A DNA stretch of 64,000 bases, from the NCBI GenBank assembly GCA_014360195.1, contig JACIXY010000001.1:122989-186988 (forward strand), written 5' to 3'. The stretch comes from Bacillota bacterium. GTDB lineage: Bacteria > Bacillota > SHA-98 > UBA4971. Each line of letters begins with the position of its first letter. The first letter of the stretch is position 1. The position numbers were made by a program, and so were the translations under genes. Below, piece by piece: positions 52,047-61,342 of the stretch. A model generated the notes under the pieces. That model was given only the letters and a program-made list of their open reading frames with translations. It ran no database searches and was not told the DNA's origin.

Positions 52047-52628
52047 GTGGACTGGCTGAGCCTTCTCATCTTGGTCTTCGTGGGCCTCATGGCCGTCGCC
52101 GGGCTGCGGCAAGGCCTGGTCCGGCAGGTGCTGGGGCTTGCGGGGCTTGTGGCCGCCGTCGTGCTGGCCTTTCAGTACTATGAGAAGGTCGGCACGTTCC
52201 TCCTCGACTACTTCGTGGTTTCCAGGGCAGTTGCAAATATCCTCGGGTTTGCCACCGTCTGCGTTGGTGTGGGTCTCGCTGTGACGATTGCGGAGTGGAT
52301 CTGGGGCAGGCTCGTGCGCTACACCCCGGTGTCCTGGCTGGATGCGGTCGGTGGCGCGTTGTTCGGGCTTGTCAAGGGCGCCGTGATCGTGGCGGTCGTG
52401 GTTCTCGTGCTGTATGCGCTTCCTGTCAAGGGTCTGCGCGAAATCATCGACAGCTCGTCCGTCGCCAGGGAGTTCCTCGATGCGTCTCCCATCATCTATG
52501 GCAAGATCGAGGAGATCCTTCCCACCGGGGTACCGTCCTTTATTCATCGGAAAGATAATAGTGACGGCGGGCGCAAGGAGGCGCCCGGCGGGTCTTTGCC
52601 GAAGCTTGCGCCCCAGGGTCGGGCGTGA
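52047..52628 (+). CDS. CvpA-family membrane protein
   Basis: A 193-residue protein with four membrane helices: DWLSLLILVFVGLMAVAG, VLGLAGLVAAVVLAFQYY, ILGFATVCVGVGLAVTIA and ALFGLVKGAVIVAVVVLVLY, the CvpA (colicin V production) pattern with the Gly-rich SWLDAVGGALFGLVKG loop. The role of CvpA proteins is not settled; envelope stress or cell-division links are suggested by neighbours. GTG start after GGGAGGAGGG. The C-terminal 45 residues are Ser/Lys-rich. Confidence 0.88.
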   Translation: MDWLSLLILVFVGLMAVAGLRQGLVRQVLGLAGLVAAVVLAFQYYEKVGTFLLDYFVVSRAVANILGFATVCVGVGLAVTIAEWIWGRLVRYTPVSWLDAVGGALFGLVKGAVIVAVVVLVLYALPVKGLREIIDSSSVAREFLDASPIIYGKIEEILPTGVPSFIHRKDNSDGGRKEAPGGSLPKLAPQGRA

Positions 52629-52680
52629 GAGCGTTGCTGCAGACGGGGCGGCGGCCCGGCGCGGGGAGGGAAGTGTGACT

Positions 52681-54414
52681 ATGGACAACGCAGACATTGC
52701 CTCCGTGTTCCGTGAGCTCGCGGACCTTCTGGAGCTGAAGGGAGAGAACCCCTTCAAGATTCGCGCATACAGGCGTGCGGCGGACACGATCGAGAGCCTT
52801 CCCGAGGATGCGGCAGCGCTTGCCGCCGAGGGAAGGCTCAAAAGCATCGAGGGGATAGGTGAGGCTATCGAGAAGAAGACCGCCGAGCTCGCAGGCACCG
52901 GCAAGCTGAGGCTGCTGGAGGAGCTGAGGCATGAGGTGCCGCCGGGCCTTCGGGACATGCTGAGGATCCCCGGAGTGGGTCCGCGCACCGCGGCGGCGGT
53001 GTTCCGGCATCTTGGAATTGCGAGCGTGGACGAGCTTGAGAAGGCTGCCCGGGATGGCAGGCTCAAGGATGTACCGGGCATGGGAACGAAGACCGCGGAG
53101 AACATCCTCCGGGCCGTAGAGAGACTGCGCGAAGAGCATTGGACCAGGATCCCGCTGGGGGTAGCCCTGATGCTCGCCCGCTCCATCCTCGACACGGTGG
53201 CCCGGGTGGATGGGGTCCGCGAGGCGGCTGCTGCTGGAAGCCTGCGGAGGTGGCGGGAGACCTGCGGCGACCTTGACATCGTGGTGGGGGCCGAGAAGGG
53301 CGGCCCAGTGATGGAGGCCGTGAGCGCGTGGCACGAGGTCTCCGAGATCCTCAGTGTTGGCGAGGAGCGGGGCTCCTTTGCCACTCGCGGCGGGGTGAAC
53401 GTCGACGTCTGGGTGGTTCCTCCAGCGGAGTTCGTCGCCGCGCTTCATCACGCCACAGGCTCGAAGGCCCACAACGTCAGGCTCCGCGGCATTGCGCGTG
53501 AGCGTGGCCTCAAGATCAACGAGCATGGCGTGTTCCTGAGGGACGGTGGGCGGCTTGCGGTGGCTACCGAGGAGGACATATATGCTGCGCTGGGTCTTCA
53601 ATATGTGCCCCCGGAGCTTAGAGAAGATACGGGCGAGATCGAGGCGGCGCTCGAGGGCAGGCTGCCCGATCTCGTTCAGGAGAAAGACATCCTTGGCGAT
53701 CTCCACGTGCACAGCGACTGGAGCGACGGCATATCCTCGATAAAGGCCATGGCGGACGCGGCGAGGGCGAGGGGGTATGAGTATATCGCCATCTGCGACC
53801 ATTCGAGGTCCCTCGGCATCGCCGGAGGCCTCACCGGGGACGAGGTCCTGAGACAGGCGGAGTTCATCGCAGACCTGAGGCGCCACCTCGACGGAATTAC
53901 AGTGCTTTGCGGCATAGAGGTTGACATCAAGAAGGACGGAACCCTGGACCTCCCGGACGAGGTCCTCGCACGTCTCGACGTCGTGGTTGCCTCTGTGCAC
54001 TCGTCGTTCAAACAGTCCAGGGAGATGATGACCGAGAGGATAATCCGGGCCATGAGAAACGAGAACGTGGACATCATAGGGCATCCCACAGGGAGGGTGC
54101 TGGGAAGGCGCGACGCTTACGACGTGGACATGCAGAGAGTCATCGAGGAGGCGGCACGCTGCGGGGTCGCTCTCGAGATCAACGCGTACCCCGAGCGGCT
54201 GGATCTCGACTCGGGCTGGGCACGGAGGGCGAAGGACGCCGGAGCCGTGCTCGCTGTGAACACGGACTCCCATAGCTTCGACCAGCTTGGCTACATGATA
54301 TTCGGTGTCGGCGTCGCGAGGCGGGGCTGGCTGGAGCGCTCTCATGTGGTAAACGCCTGGCCCCTGGGGCGACTGCGCGAGTGGCTTTCCCGAAGCCGTA
54401 ATCACAGGGCGTGA
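52681..54414 (+). CDS. polX: PolX-type DNA polymerase/3'-5' exonuclease
   Basis: A 577-residue family X polymerase. Residues 1-90 form the HhH 8-kDa lyase-like domain (NPFKIRAYRRAADTIESLP), followed by fingers with IPGVGPRTAAAVFRHLGI and VPGMGTKTAENILRAVERL, the palm with GSLRRWRETCGDLDIVVG (Asp pair), and a PHP domain from about 335 (LGDLHVHSDWSDGISSIKAM, CDHSR, GIEVDI, NTDSHSFDQL) that gives Mn-dependent exonuclease and AP activity. It fills short gaps in base-excision repair and is often linked with mutS2. ATG 52681; GTG 52675 is a possible alternative. Confidence 0.95.
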   Translation: MDNADIASVFRELADLLELKGENPFKIRAYRRAADTIESLPEDAAALAAEGRLKSIEGIGEAIEKKTAELAGTGKLRLLEELRHEVPPGLRDMLRIPGVGPRTAAAVFRHLGIASVDELEKAARDGRLKDVPGMGTKTAENILRAVERLREEHWTRIPLGVALMLARSILDTVARVDGVREAAAAGSLRRWRETCGDLDIVVGAEKGGPVMEAVSAWHEVSEILSVGEERGSFATRGGVNVDVWVVPPAEFVAALHHATGSKAHNVRLRGIARERGLKINEHGVFLRDGGRLAVATEEDIYAALGLQYVPPELREDTGEIEAALEGRLPDLVQEKDILGDLHVHSDWSDGISSIKAMADAARARGYEYIAICDHSRSLGIAGGLTGDEVLRQAEFIADLRRHLDGITVLCGIEVDIKKDGTLDLPDEVLARLDVVVASVHSSFKQSREMMTERIIRAMRNENVDIIGHPTGRVLGRRDAYDVDMQRVIEEAARCGVALEINAYPERLDLDSGWARRAKDAGAVLAVNTDSHSFDQLGYMIFGVGVARRGWLERSHVVNAWPLGRLREWLSRSRNHRA

Positions 54415-54444
54415 GCGTGGCAACACTACGGCCGGGTGAGGCTG

Positions 54445-55605
54445 ATGTCCCACGAAAAGAGCCGGGATACCCGCTGGACCGCGGCGCGGCTTATACGTGC
54501 CATGTCCCTGTGGGTGGTGCCGAGGGTCGACCGGGAGCTTGCAAGGTGGAAGGCAGCGCTCGAATGTTGCCCCGACCCGGAGCTCCGGAGGCAGGGCCTT
54601 GCCAGTATATGCCATAAGCGCTTCCACGCCATAGGCGGGTCTGTGTACGGCCTCGACCCGCGCCCGTCGAGCGGCCTTGTTTCCCTCATAGTTGCCTATC
54701 AGACCATCAGCGATTACCTTGACAACCTCTGCGACCGCGCCGGGGTCTATGACGGCTCCGCATTTGCCAGGCTGCACCAGTCCATGCTCGATGCCCTGAC
54801 GACAGCCCCGCCTGCCGGGACGACAGCCCCTCCTGCCGGCCCCGACGCAGACGACTACTACGGGCTGTATCCCTGTAAGGCCGACGGCGGCTACCTCCGG
54901 TCGCTTGTGGACGAGTGCAGACGACAGGTCGCGCGCCTCCCTGCGTACCATGCGGCCGTCGAGGCCGAGGTCCTTCGCCTTGCCCGACTGTACACGGACC
55001 TCCAGGTACGCAAGCACGTCCGGACGGAAGACAGAGTGCCCCTGCTCCTTGAGTGGTGGAGACGCGAGGGGGGCGCGACGGGCGAGGGGGGCGAGGAGGG
55101 TGGACTTTCCGACCTTGCCTGGTGGGAGTTCGCCGCTGCTTCAGGCTCCACGCTCGGCATATTCGCGCTTCTCAACCTTGCGGCGCACGGAGACCCGAGT
55201 CCCAGTCCGGGTCCAGATCCGATTCCGGAGGCGGTAGAGAGGCTCTCTCGCGCGTACTTCCCGTGGGTGTGCGGCCTGCATATCCTTCTGGACTACCTCA
55301 TCGACCAGGAGGAGGACGCCCGCGAAGGCGACCTCAACTTCACCAGTTTCTACAGAGGTGCCCGTGAGCGACGGGAGAGACTAGAGTACTTCGCGGATAG
55401 GGCGCTGGAAGCTGTGTCTCGCCTTCCCCGTCCGGCATTTCACCAAGGGGTGGTGAAGGGCCTCCTCGCCATGTACCTTTCGGACCCAAAGGTTAACACG
55501 GGCGGACTGGACGGCCTGGCAGCCTTCCTCCTCGGTAAGGCCGGGCCTGACGCACGGTCCATGTGGCGGGCCTGCCGCTTCTTCCGACGGGTCGGGCTGC
55601 TTTGA
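54445..55605 (+). CDS. YtpB-like tetraprenyl-beta-curcumene synthase (DUF2600)
   Basis: A 386-residue DUF2600 protein. The conserved block ISDYLDNLCDRAG contains the metal-binding acidic motif of this class IB terpene synthase, and LLDYLIDQEEDAREGDLNFT and NTGGLDGLAAFLLG are further hallmarks. In Bacillus, YtpB cyclises all-trans-heptaprenyl diphosphate to a C35 terpene. A short Pro/Ala/Thr repeat (TTAPPAGTTAPPAGP) is inserted near residue 125. The start is ATG 54445 (GGTGAGG) or GTG 54436. A prenyl diphosphate synthase gene lies 1.8 kb downstream and could supply the substrate. Confidence 0.88.
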   Translation: MSHEKSRDTRWTAARLIRAMSLWVVPRVDRELARWKAALECCPDPELRRQGLASICHKRFHAIGGSVYGLDPRPSSGLVSLIVAYQTISDYLDNLCDRAGVYDGSAFARLHQSMLDALTTAPPAGTTAPPAGPDADDYYGLYPCKADGGYLRSLVDECRRQVARLPAYHAAVEAEVLRLARLYTDLQVRKHVRTEDRVPLLLEWWRREGGATGEGGEEGGLSDLAWWEFAAASGSTLGIFALLNLAAHGDPSPSPGPDPIPEAVERLSRAYFPWVCGLHILLDYLIDQEEDAREGDLNFTSFYRGARERRERLEYFADRALEAVSRLPRPAFHQGVVKGLLAMYLSDPKVNTGGLDGLAAFLLGKAGPDARSMWRACRFFRRVGLL

Positions 55606-55617
55606 GCAGGCCGTCGC

Positions 55618-56226
55618 TCAGTGAGCCGGCGGCCGTTGGGCGCGTTCATCGGGCTCGATACCGCCTTCTGCCCCGGTGCCGATGTCCTCGGCGGCCGCCC
55701 TGCCTAGCACATCGCGGGCAGCCTTTCGTACCGCCTCGTCACGCGCGTTCTCCGCCAGCCAGCCCACGTACGCCGGGTCCTGCCGGACCACGTGCCCGAG
55801 GGGCCGCCTGGCGTACTTGCCGAACGTGAGGATGAGGTCTTCGGGGCTTTCGGGTCCCGGGACCTCATCCTGCGGCAGCACGTCGCCCAGCTCCTCGAGG
55901 GCCACGAGATCGATGCCCACCGCATCCCGCATCGCTCTGGCCTTGGCGCGCGTCGCGGCCATCCGGAGGATGTGCGGCTGGATCGCCCTGTTCACGCTCT
56001 CGGGCGAGGCATCGCCCACCTCCTTGAAGACGCCGTTCTCGGTCTCGATCTCCGCCTCGACCACTGCGTACATGCCGTTGTCAGGCGATGGGATCTGCAC
56101 GATGTTTGTGGTGATCCGCTTCAGCCCGTGCTGACGGGCAAGCTGGAGGAGGCCGCCGTACAGAACGTAGTCCCTGCCCTGAAGCGTCTTGACGAACTTG
56201 TCTCGGAACTCCTTTGATAGCTCCAT
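55618..56226 (-). CDS. Hypothetical protein with DUF3820-like C-terminus
   Basis: A 202-residue protein. Residues 1-110 (FRDKFVKTLQGRDYVLYGGL, then GDASPESVNRAIQPHILRMA, RAKARAMRDAVG) match a domain common in Bacillota of uncertain role; the conserved repeated RxxxRA helix and DNA-repair-like partners in other proteins suggest a single-strand annealing or Rad52-like relation, but that is a guess. Residues 130-165 (LTFGKYARRPLGHVVRQDPA, YVGWLAENA) resemble the DUF3820/ExoX C-terminal motif FGKYKG. The tail is disordered. It starts at 56226 and overlaps nothing; DUF421 is 14 bp upstream on the same strand. Confidence 0.7.
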   Translation of the reverse strand: MELSKEFRDKFVKTLQGRDYVLYGGLLQLARQHGLKRITTNIVQIPSPDNGMYAVVEAEIETENGVFKEVGDASPESVNRAIQPHILRMAATRAKARAMRDAVGIDLVALEELGDVLPQDEVPGPESPEDLILTFGKYARRPLGHVVRQDPAYVGWLAENARDEAVRKAARDVLGRAAAEDIGTGAEGGIEPDERAQRPPAH

Positions 56227-56240
56227 TGAAGCATCCCCGC

Positions 56241-56978
56241 CTACTCATTGGATTGAGACGTATCGGACTTAGACCCCAACTTCGACTGGAGGTCGCGCAC
56301 CTCTGCGCTCTCCTTCTTGGCGACGTACAGCTCACCCGCGGTGTCCAGCGTCGCCAGGAGCACATCGGATGGGTCCTTCACACCCTTTTTCTCCAACTCT
56401 TCTTTCAGCCACGCAACGGTGAGGCCGAGCTGGTCCAGGTGGTGATAGTGGACCCTGCCGTCAGTGATGAGCGGGTACGGCAGCCCCTCGTACGCGGTGG
56501 TGATCCCGAGGTCCCTGGGTGTGACTGGCCGGGCCTGGGACTTCATGATAACGCTGAGGCGCCCCGAACCCTCGAGGATCGCGAACTCCACATCCTGGAT
56601 GTTTGAGACGTTTTTCTCCCGCAGGCCGGCCAGGAGGTCATCGAGGTTGTAGCGAAGCTCCCGCAGGTTGCCCTCGAGGATGTGACCGTCCCTGATGACG
56701 ATGGTGGATTGGCCGCTGATGAGCGCCCTCGCCTTGTCGCTCCTGAGCGTTATGTAGGCAAAGAGCACTTCTGCCGCTGCCAGCACGACGATGGGGACGA
56801 CTGCGTCATGTATATGGATCCGCTTCTCCTCCAGAGGCATCGCGGCAAGGTCCGCTATCATGATGGCTACGACGAGGTCGAAGGGCGAAAGCTGGCCGAT
56901 CTCGCGCTTGCCCATGAGCCGCGTGACGAAGAGGACGAAGACATACATGAACACGGTCTTAGCTATCGTAGCGAGCAC
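56241..56978 (-). CDS. DUF421/YetF-family membrane protein
   Basis: A 245-residue protein: three membrane helices in the first 80 residues (TVFMYVFVLFVTRLMGKREI, QLSPFDLVVAIMIADLAAMP), then a cytosolic domain with GQSTIVIRDGHILEGNLREL and NVSNIQDVEFAILEGSGRLSVI, the DUF421 signature, and a C-terminal YetF-like extension. In spore formers related proteins (YrbG, YdfS) occur in the spore or its membranes; function is unknown. Start ATG 56978. Repeat R7 begins 39 bp upstream. Confidence 0.88.
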   Translation of the reverse strand: MLATIAKTVFMYVFVLFVTRLMGKREIGQLSPFDLVVAIMIADLAAMPLEEKRIHIHDAVVPIVVLAAAEVLFAYITLRSDKARALISGQSTIVIRDGHILEGNLRELRYNLDDLLAGLREKNVSNIQDVEFAILEGSGRLSVIMKSQARPVTPRDLGITTAYEGLPYPLITDGRVHYHHLDQLGLTVAWLKEELEKKGVKDPSDVLLATLDTAGELYVAKKESAEVRDLQSKLGSKSDTSQSNE

Positions 56979-57016
56979 TCAGGGACCAGCCCTTTCCCTA
57001 TCTTGTGTCGATCCTG

Positions 57017-57142
57017 CTAAATGAGGGTTCGTCAATCCCTCCTGGTTTCCCAGCGGGCGTCGGGTTGCCGGTGTTGCGTTCTGTCTTTGAGTCACCGGTG
57101 ACCCCTCCCGAAAGCCGGGAACATTTCTCCACTCTCACTTAG
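57017..57142 (-). repeat. R7: short copy of the CTAAG repeat family
   Basis: A 126-bp short form with ends CTAAATGAGGGTTC ... ACTCTCACTTAG. Read on the minus strand it carries the L end (AAATGTTCCCGGCTTTCGGG), reduced core GACTCAAAGACAGAACGCAAC and CCGGCAACCC. It lies between the divergent DUF421 and prenyl synthase genes. Confidence 0.88.
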
Positions 57143-57312
57143 CGAACAAGCCCCCGACCAGAGATGTAGTATGGTCCCCGCGGGGCGCTGTTATTCGAGC
57201 TGGCACCGCGTGAGCGAAGGCGTGACATTGAACATCCTGGAAGTATGCTGAGCTTTGGGCGCTTGCTGTCAGGCGTCGGGAATACATCCCACGCGGGGCG
57301 ACCAGACTATAC

Positions 57313-57377
57313 ACGCACTCGCTCTTTGAGTCGCCGGCAACCCTCCCAGCGTCGAGAGGTTTTTGCGCTCTTGATTA
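57313..57377 (-). repeat. R8: fragment of the short repeat form
   Basis: CTCTTTGAGTCGCCGGCAAC followed by CCTCCCAGCGTCGAGAGG matches part of R7/R11 (minus-strand sense), without either CTAAG end. It is in the leader of the prenyl synthase gene. Confidence 0.65.
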
Positions 57378-57397
57378 GGACCAGGGGAGATGATGAC

Positions 57398-58393
57398 GTG
57401 AGAGGGATCCTGGAGCTTCCTCCGGAGCTGGAGGTTCGCATACGGGCGGTTGACCGCGTCATCGAGGACGCGCTTTCCTCTGAGAGCAAGCACCTCGCCC
57501 GCCCACGTGATCACATCCTCGCGGCGCGAGGAAAAGGGCTGCGGCCGGCGCTCGTCGTCCTGTGGGCCTGGGCAAGGCCGGGGCCTGGGGGAAGGCCGGA
57601 CGAGGCCCGCGACCGCGCGGCCACCGAGGTCGCCGCGGCTGCGGAGCTCATCCACATGGCTTCGCTCGTGCACGACGACGTGATCGACGGGTCCACGACG
57701 CGCAGAGGGCTCGAGACGGTGAACGCGCTCTTCGGGGCCCGACCGTCGGTCCTTCTCGGAGACTTTCTCTTCGCAAGAGCCTTTGGGCTCCTCGCGCAGC
57801 ACAGGGACTTCGGCGTTGTTGAACTCATGACCGATGCCATCTCAGCCATGTGCGAAGGCGAGCTGGAGCAGGCCGCGTGCGCGTTCTCGTGCGATGAGAC
57901 GGAGGAGGGCTACCTTCGCAGGATTACTCTGAAGACTGCGAGGCTCATCGCAGCGTGCTGCCGGGCCGGAGCCGTCATCGGCGGGTCATCCCCCGAAGAA
58001 GCGGCAGATGCCCGTGAATACGGGCTTGAACTTGGGATCGCGTTCCAGCTTACCGATGATGCCCTGGACTTTGTAGCTGACGAGCGCGAGCTGGGTAAGC
58101 CCACGTGTCAGGACCTCGTATGCGGTGTGCTGACCCTGCCGGTCCTGAGACTGCTCGCCCACGAATCCCTCGGGCCCAGGGCACGGGACCTCATCGAGTC
58201 GAGACGGTTTGATCCCGAGTCGGTCCTGTGGGTGCGCAGCGCGGTCGTGGAGTGCGGCGGGGTGGACCTCACCTACGAGAGAGCGCGCCAGTGCCTCGAG
58301 CGCGCTGCGGCTTGCACGTCCAGGCTCCCAGCGGGACCCGTGCGTGACGCGCTGACGGCTATCACCCGGCAGGTCATCGCAAGGAGACGCTAG
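57398..58393 (+). CDS. Trans-polyprenyl diphosphate synthase
   Basis: A 331-residue isoprenyl diphosphate synthase: RGKGLRPALVVLWAWA (Arg/Lys diphosphate site), first aspartate motif VHDDVIDGST, ARAFGLLAQHR, and second motif FQLTDDALDFVADERELGKP. It condenses isopentenyl units onto an allylic primer. The residues before DDxxD (SLV) suggest a medium or long chain, such as hepta- or octaprenyl, serving menaquinone and possibly the YtpB terpene pathway. The start is GTG 57398, with AGGGGAG upstream; the frame before it is repeat-derived. No HepS-type partner is seen. Confidence 0.9.
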   Translation: MRGILELPPELEVRIRAVDRVIEDALSSESKHLARPRDHILAARGKGLRPALVVLWAWARPGPGGRPDEARDRAATEVAAAAELIHMASLVHDDVIDGSTTRRGLETVNALFGARPSVLLGDFLFARAFGLLAQHRDFGVVELMTDAISAMCEGELEQAACAFSCDETEEGYLRRITLKTARLIAACCRAGAVIGGSSPEEAADAREYGLELGIAFQLTDDALDFVADERELGKPTCQDLVCGVLTLPVLRLLAHESLGPRARDLIESRRFDPESVLWVRSAVVECGGVDLTYERARQCLERAAACTSRLPAGPVRDALTAITRQVIARRR

Positions 58394-58597
58394 CCCGCAA
58401 ACACGTTGTCGTCCTCCGATAGTGTCTGCAGCAGTCTGGCACGTAGCTATGTCCTGGTGCTGCTCACTCACCTATCGAGATCCTGGTGGTGCCGACATGT
58501 GTGGGCCAACAGGTGATGTACATCACTGGTCCCTTCTCCCGTACATCAGGGGTCTTCCAGGGGCTGTGAGATGCTGTGAGATCGAGGGCCACAAGCG

Positions 58598-58796
58598 CTA
58601 AGTGAGGGTGCAGAAATGCTCCCGACTTTTGGGAGGAGTTGCCGGTGTTGCACTCGGGGACGGCGCCCCAAACGGGGCGCGCTTCGCCAAAATCCGGCCC
58701 GTCGGGCAGGTGGCCGGATTTTGACACCCCTCGTGCAATCACAGGCAACCCATCAACTACTGGAAAACGGAGAAGAATTAACGCACCCTCACTTAG
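58598..58796 (+). repeat. R9: long copy with core inverted relative to R1/R3
   Basis: A 199-bp copy, CTAAGTGAGGGTGC ... GCACCCTCACTTAG. L end on the left as in R1, but the core runs in the opposite direction (CTCGGGGACGGCGCC first, GACACCCCTCG last), and the right end is CTACTGGAAAACGGAGAAGA. Same arrangement as R6. It lies in the 558-bp gap before mutS2. Confidence 0.93.
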
Positions 58797-58880
58797 GAGT
58801 AACCCTGCCGGACAAGTCCGCCACGCTTAGAGCGGCATCCCCGAGCGCAGCACCGGCATCAATACCGGGATGTGCGCATG

Positions 58881-58889
58881 TGGTATAAT
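58881..58889 (+). promoter_or_regulatory. Extended -10 promoter of mutS2
   Basis: TGGTATAAT gives a TGn extended -10 with perfect TATAAT (58884-58889), 63 bp upstream of the mutS2 start; no strong -35 is needed for such promoters. Confidence 0.65.
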
Positions 58890-58951
58890 GGTGCCTGGCG
58901 GGCCGCAAGGCAAGGTTGCGAAACGCCTGCAGCCCGCCGGAGGGATGCCGG

Positions 58952-61342
58952 TTGGACGAAAGAACCCTGCGTGTTTTGGAATTTCATAAGATTAAGGAGC
59001 GCCTGGCGGCTGCGGCCACGAACAACCTCGGCCGGGAACTCGCGCTTGCCCTTGCTCCCGTCACCGATCCTGATGAGGTCTGGGCAAGGCAACGCGAGAC
59101 CACCGAAGCACGGGCAATTCTCGCGAGCTACCCCTCGGTGCCTCTTGGTGGAATCCGTGACATCCGTCCCGCGGTAGCGCGGGCGAGGGTGGGGTCCACC
59201 CTCACGCCCCAGGACCTTCTGGACGTTGCCTGGACGATGGACGCATCTAGTCGGCTTCGCAAGTTTATCTTCGGGCTTGGCGAAGGATTCGAGACGATGC
59301 GCGGCCACGCCGCCCGGATCACTCCGCAGCCCGCTCTCGTGCGGGAGATCACCCGGTGCCTCGATGACCAGGGCGGCGTGGTTGACCACGCGAGCCCGGT
59401 GCTTGCCAGACTCCGGGCCGACATCCGGGCGACGGGCAGCCGTATTCGCGACAAGCTGGACTCGCTCATCCGGTCGCCGGAGGCTTCGCGCTACCTGCAG
59501 GACCCGGTGGTGACGTTGCGAGGCGGCAGGTTCGTGGTGCCGGTGAAGCAGGAGCACCGCGCCGCGGTGCCCGGGATAGTACATGGCCAATCGTCCAGCG
59601 GGCTCACGCTCTTCGTTGAACCCATGGCTGTGGTCGAGCTCAATAACGAGCTTGCGTCTCTCGAGGCGAAGGAGAGCGAGGAAGTGGAGAGGATCCTTCG
59701 CCACCTGTCCGGGCTGGTGCGGGTGGCGCACGCCGAGATCCAGGAGACAGTCGAAGCCCTCGGCGCCCTGGACTTCGCCTTCGCCAAAGGCAGGCTCAGC
59801 CTCGACATGGACGCCGTGGAGCCTGAGCTCAACACCTCCGGCTACCTTGAGATCCGGCGGGGGAGGCACCCGCTTCTCTCAGGACACGTCGTTCCGATAG
59901 ACGTGGAGCTTGGCGGGAGGTTCCGCACGCTCGTGGTGACTGGGCCAAACACCGGTGGCAAGACGGTGTCCCTCAAGACAATAGGCCTCTTCGCCCTGAT
60001 GACCCTCGCCGGGCTGCACCTCCCTGCAGCGGGCGGCACGAGGTTCGCCGTGTTCGAGCAGGTGTTCGCCGATATCGGCGACGAACAGAGCATCGAGCAA
60101 AGCCTCTCGACCTTCTCGTCGCACATGACGCACATCGTGAAGATCCTTGAGGAGGCCGGTCCGGGGTCGCTCGTGCTCCTCGATGAACTTGGCGCCGGCA
60201 CCGACCCTGCTGAGGGGGCCTCCCTGGGGATAGCTATCCTCGAGCACCTGCACTCGCGCGGGGCGCGCACGGTCGCGACGACCCACTACAGCGAGCTCAA
60301 GACGTTCGCCTATGAGCGCGAGGGCGTGGAAAACGCCTCGTGCGAGTTCGACGTGGCGACGCTCCGGCCCACGTATCGGTTGATCGTGGGCGTTCCGGGC
60401 AGCTCTTGCGCGTTCGAGGTCGCGGCGCGGCTCGGCCTGCCGCGCGAGATCGTGGACTCAGCCCGCACGCGGCTGGGAGAGGACCGGGTCCGCGTCGAGC
60501 ACATGATCGCAGAGATGGAGCGGAGCCGCAGGGAGCTCGAAGAGAACAGGGAGCGGGCGCGCGGCGCGAGGGAGATGATGGAGAAGCTTGTCCGGCAGCG
60601 GGACGAGGAGGCCCGGCGGCTGCGCGAGGCGCGCTCGGAGATACTTCGAAAGGCGCGGGACGAGGCTGCGCGTATCGTGTCCCGCGCAAGGCAGGACGTG
60701 GCACGGATCATCGAAGAGCTGAGGCAAGGTGCCCTCGACAGGAGCGCCGTGGACGACGCGGCGCGCAGGGCGAGGGAAGCGTTGAAACGCGTTGCCGAGG
60801 AGACCTTTGATCTGGAGGCCGAGGTGCCGGAGGAGGCGCCCGCGCCGCGCACAAGGATTCTTCGTCCCGGTGAGATCGCGGTCGGGGCCAGCGTGTATGT
60901 GCCAAAGCTCGGCAGCTCCGGCCGCGTGGTGGGTATCCCGCGCGACGGGGAAGACGTGGAAGTGCAGGTAGGGGCGATGAGGGTCTTCGTCTCCCCGAGG
61001 GACCTTGCCATCATCGAGGAAGAGCCCGGCAAGGCTGGGCCGCCAGCGGGCGGCGTGTTCGTCGCTCCGGTTGCCCGTGAGAAAGCGGCCACGGTGTCGA
61101 GCGAGCTTGACCTACGCGGGCTCACCGTGGAGGAAGCCCTTGCCGAGGTCGATAAGTATCTCGATGATGCATGCCTTGCGGGGCTGCCGAAGGCCAGGAT
61201 CATCCACGGCAAGGGGACGGGCGCACTCAGGCAGGCTGTTCGTGACTTCGTAAGGAGCCATCCGCACGTGAGGGGCTTTGAGCCAGGGGGACCCGCAGAA
61301 GGTGGGGACGGCGTCACCGTCGTGGCCATCCGGGGAAACTAA
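58952..61342 (+). CDS. mutS2: MutS2 (RqcU-like) ATPase/endonuclease
   Basis: A 796-residue MutS2. The N-terminal core helices contain LRGGRFVVPVKQEHRAAVPG and HGQSSSGLTLFVEP. The ABC ATPase domain has Walker A GPNTGGKT (about 331-338), IGDEQSIEQSLSTFSSHM signature and LDELGAGTDPAEG Walker B, then ATTHYSELK. A long Arg/Glu coiled coil (515-640) and a KOW-like region follow, with the Smr domain from 718 (LDLRGLTVEEALAEVDKYLD, IIHGKGTGALR). MutS2 suppresses recombination and, in Bacillus, splits collided ribosomes. TTG 58952 with CGGAGGG at 8 bases is the start. The TAA stop lies inside the CTAAG end of repeat R10. Confidence 0.95.
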   Translation: MDERTLRVLEFHKIKERLAAAATNNLGRELALALAPVTDPDEVWARQRETTEARAILASYPSVPLGGIRDIRPAVARARVGSTLTPQDLLDVAWTMDASSRLRKFIFGLGEGFETMRGHAARITPQPALVREITRCLDDQGGVVDHASPVLARLRADIRATGSRIRDKLDSLIRSPEASRYLQDPVVTLRGGRFVVPVKQEHRAAVPGIVHGQSSSGLTLFVEPMAVVELNNELASLEAKESEEVERILRHLSGLVRVAHAEIQETVEALGALDFAFAKGRLSLDMDAVEPELNTSGYLEIRRGRHPLLSGHVVPIDVELGGRFRTLVVTGPNTGGKTVSLKTIGLFALMTLAGLHLPAAGGTRFAVFEQVFADIGDEQSIEQSLSTFSSHMTHIVKILEEAGPGSLVLLDELGAGTDPAEGASLGIAILEHLHSRGARTVATTHYSELKTFAYEREGVENASCEFDVATLRPTYRLIVGVPGSSCAFEVAARLGLPREIVDSARTRLGEDRVRVEHMIAEMERSRRELEENRERARGAREMMEKLVRQRDEEARRLREARSEILRKARDEAARIVSRARQDVARIIEELRQGALDRSAVDDAARRAREALKRVAEETFDLEAEVPEEAPAPRTRILRPGEIAVGASVYVPKLGSSGRVVGIPRDGEDVEVQVGAMRVFVSPRDLAIIEEEPGKAGPPAGGVFVAPVAREKAATVSSELDLRGLTVEEALAEVDKYLDDACLAGLPKARIIHGKGTGALRQAVRDFVRSHPHVRGFEPGGPAEGGDGVTVVAIRGN

